A DNA stretch of 6,796 nt, from assembly GCA_937863195.1 (NCBI GenBank), contig CALMET010000152.1:1-6796 (forward strand). Direction: 5' to 3'. Positions 5,258 to 6,796 of this stretch are shown here, one piece after another; position 1 is the stretch's first letter, and every line of letters starts with the position of its first letter. The stretch comes from an uncultured bacterium (GTDB lineage Bacteria; Patescibacteria; ABY1; SG8-24; 2-12-FULL-60-25). The notes under the pieces were generated by a model that had not been told where the DNA came from, did no database searches, and saw only the letters and a list, made by a program, of their open reading frames with translations. A program made the position numbers and the translations under genes.

Positions 5258-6325
5258 ATGGGTCTCTTTTCTTCTTCGCCGGCGCAGACCGGATATCTTG
5301 GTGTCGACATTGGCTATGGCGGCATTAAGCTTGTCGAATTGAAGACCGACAAAGGCCGTTCGCGTTTGATTACCTACGCTTATGCCAATGTGCCGATTGA
5401 GAGCCTAGAGCGCGCGATGATCCATGACGTGCCAGGTACAGCCGAACTCATTAAGCAGATGGTGGTTAAAGCGAAGGCAAGTTCAAAAAAGGTGATAGCG
5501 GCTTTGCCGATTTCGTCGGTTTTTTCTTCGGTATTGTCTGTGCCAACGGTTAATGAAAAAGAGTTAAAAGAAATGGTCATGGCGCAAGCAAAAAAACTTT
5601 TACCATTGCCGATCGAAGAAGTTTCTTTGGATATCAAAGTCATCGACAAAACCGAACCTAAAGAAGGCGAAGGCAAGCCGGCGACACGCGTATTGGTAAC
5701 CGCAGCACCAAAAACGGTCGTAGCAAAGTATATTGAGATTTTCAAACAAACGGGACTCGAATTGATTTCGCTTGAAACCGAGGCCTTTGCTGAGATTCGC
5801 TCGTTGGTTGGTAAAGACCGTTCGACCATGATGTTGATTGATATTGGCGCTTTGCGTACCAATGTTTTAGTTGTGAAAAACGGCATTCCATTTATCACGC
5901 GTTCGATTGCGACCGGTGGTAATACCATCACGCAGACCATTGCCCGTACCTTGGGTATCGCGCCTGAACAGGCTGAGAGCATGAAGCGCGATATTAAATC
6001 GATGCAGACCTTTGCCCCAACGGGTGATCTCACCCCGATTTTGAATGTCCTTGCAAAGCCAATTCTCGATGAGATCAAATACATCATTGGCGAGTATCAA
6101 AAACAAGCGCCAACGGATCGCATTGAAAAAATGATTTTGACAGGTGGCTCGTCATTGTTGCCACGTTTGCCAGAATTTTTAACGCAACAACTCAATATCA
6201 ATTGCTATCTCGGCAATCCATGGGCACGCATCGTCTATCCTCCAGAATTGCGACCAGTCCTTGAAGAGTTGGGTCCGCGTTTTGCGGTGACGGTGGGCTG
6301 TGCGATGCGCGACCAAGACGCATGA
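5258..6325 (+). CDS. pilM: Type IV pilus assembly protein PilM (actin-like ATPase)
   Basis: PilM is the cytoplasmic actin-like component of the type IV pilus inner-membrane platform. In known systems it binds ATP and the cytoplasmic tail of PilN. The product is 355 residues, a usual family length. It starts with MGLFSSSP, like other PilM proteins, then the first nucleotide-binding motif GYLGVDIGYGGIKLVELK (12-29). The second phosphate-binding motif is MLIDIGALRTN (192-202), and the adenosine-side motif is MILTGGSSLLPRLPEF (292-307). The C-terminus (GNPWARIVYP, then RFAVTVGCAMRD) is also typical. ATG 5258 is chosen over ATG 5246 and an earlier non-standard start at 5216 because MGLFS is the family start and the extended -10 would lie inside the longer versions. 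No Shine-Dalgarno sequence is seen. The stop overlaps the next start in ATGA. PilN and PilO, often the next genes, are not adjacent here. Confidence 0.95.
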   Translation: MGLFSSSPAQTGYLGVDIGYGGIKLVELKTDKGRSRLITYAYANVPIESLERAMIHDVPGTAELIKQMVVKAKASSKKVIAALPISSVFSSVLSVPTVNEKELKEMVMAQAKKLLPLPIEEVSLDIKVIDKTEPKEGEGKPATRVLVTAAPKTVVAKYIEIFKQTGLELISLETEAFAEIRSLVGKDRSTMMLIDIGALRTNVLVVKNGIPFITRSIATGGNTITQTIARTLGIAPEQAESMKRDIKSMQTFAPTGDLTPILNVLAKPILDEIKYIIGEYQKQAPTDRIEKMILTGGSSLLPRLPEFLTQQLNINCYLGNPWARIVYPPELRPVLEELGPRFAVTVGCAMRDQDA

Positions 6326-6747
6326 TGAACTCGTTCGACCGCCGCATGCTTGATGGCATGCAGTCTAAGGGGCTGCTCGATACGCAGTCGCGAGCGCTTG
6401 TGGTTGATTTGTTGCAACAAGGTTGCACGTTTGAGCAAGCCGTTTTGGGTACCTGTCTCGTCTCGAAGCCGATTTTTATTGATGAACTCGCTTCGCTCGG
6501 CACTTCTCCAGAAGAATACGGACTCGCCTCACGCCAAAAAACAACACAGACAAAGCTTCGCTCATTGAATACCGAGATTGAATCGGTCTTGCGCCAGGCA
6601 TTTGAAAAAGAGGCGTATGAAATTGTCTTTGTCCCAACTCGCGAGTCAGTACGTGTCTTGTTTGGTGAATCATCTGATGTCGCCGAATTGCCAAAAGCCC
6701 TTTACCCGGCCTTAGCGATGCGTTTGCGTCGTTGGGGTAATCGCTAA
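6322..6747 (+). CDS. PilB/GspE-type ATPase N-terminal region, truncated at a duplicated end
   Basis: The product as read is 141 residues. Residues about 16-63 resemble the MshEN/T2SSE N-terminal domain found at the front of PilB and GspE motor ATPases (GLLDTQSRALVVDLLQQG, then GTCLVSKPIFIDELASLGTSP). Residues about 80-141 resemble the start of the ATPase part (SVLRQAFEKEAYEIVFVP, VRVLF, LPKALYPALAMRLRR). The usual ASDIHxEP motif has changed to AYEIVFVP, so the protein is divergent. The Walker A, Walker B, Asp-box and His-box regions of a full ATPase (about 560 residues) are absent. The TAA stop at 6745-6747 exists only at the junction of a 51-bp duplication ending the window, so the true gene may continue. 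The start overlaps the pilM stop (ATGA); a second ATG follows at 6325. Translation is probably coupled to pilM. Membership of the family is moderately sure; whether it is an active motor is open. Confidence 0.6.
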   Translation: MMNSFDRRMLDGMQSKGLLDTQSRALVVDLLQQGCTFEQAVLGTCLVSKPIFIDELASLGTSPEEYGLASRQKTTQTKLRSLNTEIESVLRQAFEKEAYEIVFVPTRESVRVLFGESSDVAELPKALYPALAMRLRRWGNR

Positions 6748-6796
6748 GCCCTTTACCCGGCCTTAGCGATGCGTTTGCGTCGTTGGGGTAATCGCT
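6695..6796 (+). repeat. Perfect 51-bp tandem duplication at the window end
   Basis: Bases 6695-6745 are repeated exactly as 6746-6796, and the second copy ends at the last base of the window. The repeat is 51 bp (17 codons), so it keeps frame, but the junction turns an AAA codon (6694-6696 in copy one) into TAA (6745-6747). No spacer or mismatch is present. A perfect repeat that stops exactly at the sequence edge is typical of an assembly-end artefact, though a recent slippage duplication is possible. Confidence 0.98.

Noticed and set aside
5380..6087. 235-codon open frame on the minus strand opposite pilM
   Set aside because: It lies wholly inside pilM, has no family motif, no ribosome site and an implausible composition; pilM is unmistakable on the + strand, so this is a shadow frame.
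1..6796. CRISPR array, tRNA or rRNA genes, insertion sequences, phage or toxin-antitoxin genes
   Set aside because: Reading both strands I saw no regularly spaced repeats, tRNA-like cloverleaf, transposase motifs or paired terminal repeats; the only direct repeat is the 51-bp duplication at the end.

Overview
The window is 6,796 bp of bacterial DNA with every supported gene on the + strand. It looks like a chromosome fragment rather than a plasmid or phage, because it carries housekeeping genes: the 3' part of lepA, a complete recJ, a complete RNase HI gene and a complete pilM. Compact spacing, type IV pilus genes, several short unrecognised membrane proteins and apparently leaderless starts would fit a candidate-phyla-radiation (Patescibacteria-like) bacterium. 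That is inference from style; no marker here settles the lineage.

Layout. Bases 2-799 are the C-terminal part of LepA (EF4), cut by the window edge. It is followed directly by a 36-residue single-span membrane protein (813-923) and a strong terminator (947-972). Bases 973-2023 hold material I do not recognise: an 18-codon ORF with a strong Shine-Dalgarno sequence, a 56-60-residue acidic hydrophilic ORF one frame over, a terminator-like hairpin, a clear promoter, a 205-residue helical protein with a C-terminal membrane anchor, and another strong terminator. Bases 2060-4200 are recJ and rnhA, overlapping by 10 bp. Bases 4274-5179 encode an N-terminally anchored secreted protein with its own promoter and terminator. 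Bases 5258-6325 are pilM, overlapping by ATGA a second gene (6322-6747) that resembles the N-terminal part of a PilB/GspE-type pilus ATPase.

How they work together. RecJ (5'-3' ssDNA exonuclease) and RNase HI form a nucleic-acid processing pair that is probably co-transcribed. PilM and the PilB-like protein would belong to a type IV pilus motor. The unknown proteins have no assignable role.

Two things most deserve attention. First, the window ends in a perfect 51-bp tandem duplication whose junction creates the stop codon of the PilB-like gene, so that gene's truncation may be an assembly artefact. Second, four genes (813, 2060, 4274, 5258) lack a Shine-Dalgarno sequence and have a -10-like hexamer 6 or 10 bases before the ATG, whereas the unknown genes at 1005 and 1362 have strong Shine-Dalgarno sequences. 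I found no convincing new defence or mobile system. The unknown lepA-recJ intergenic block is the best candidate for something undescribed.
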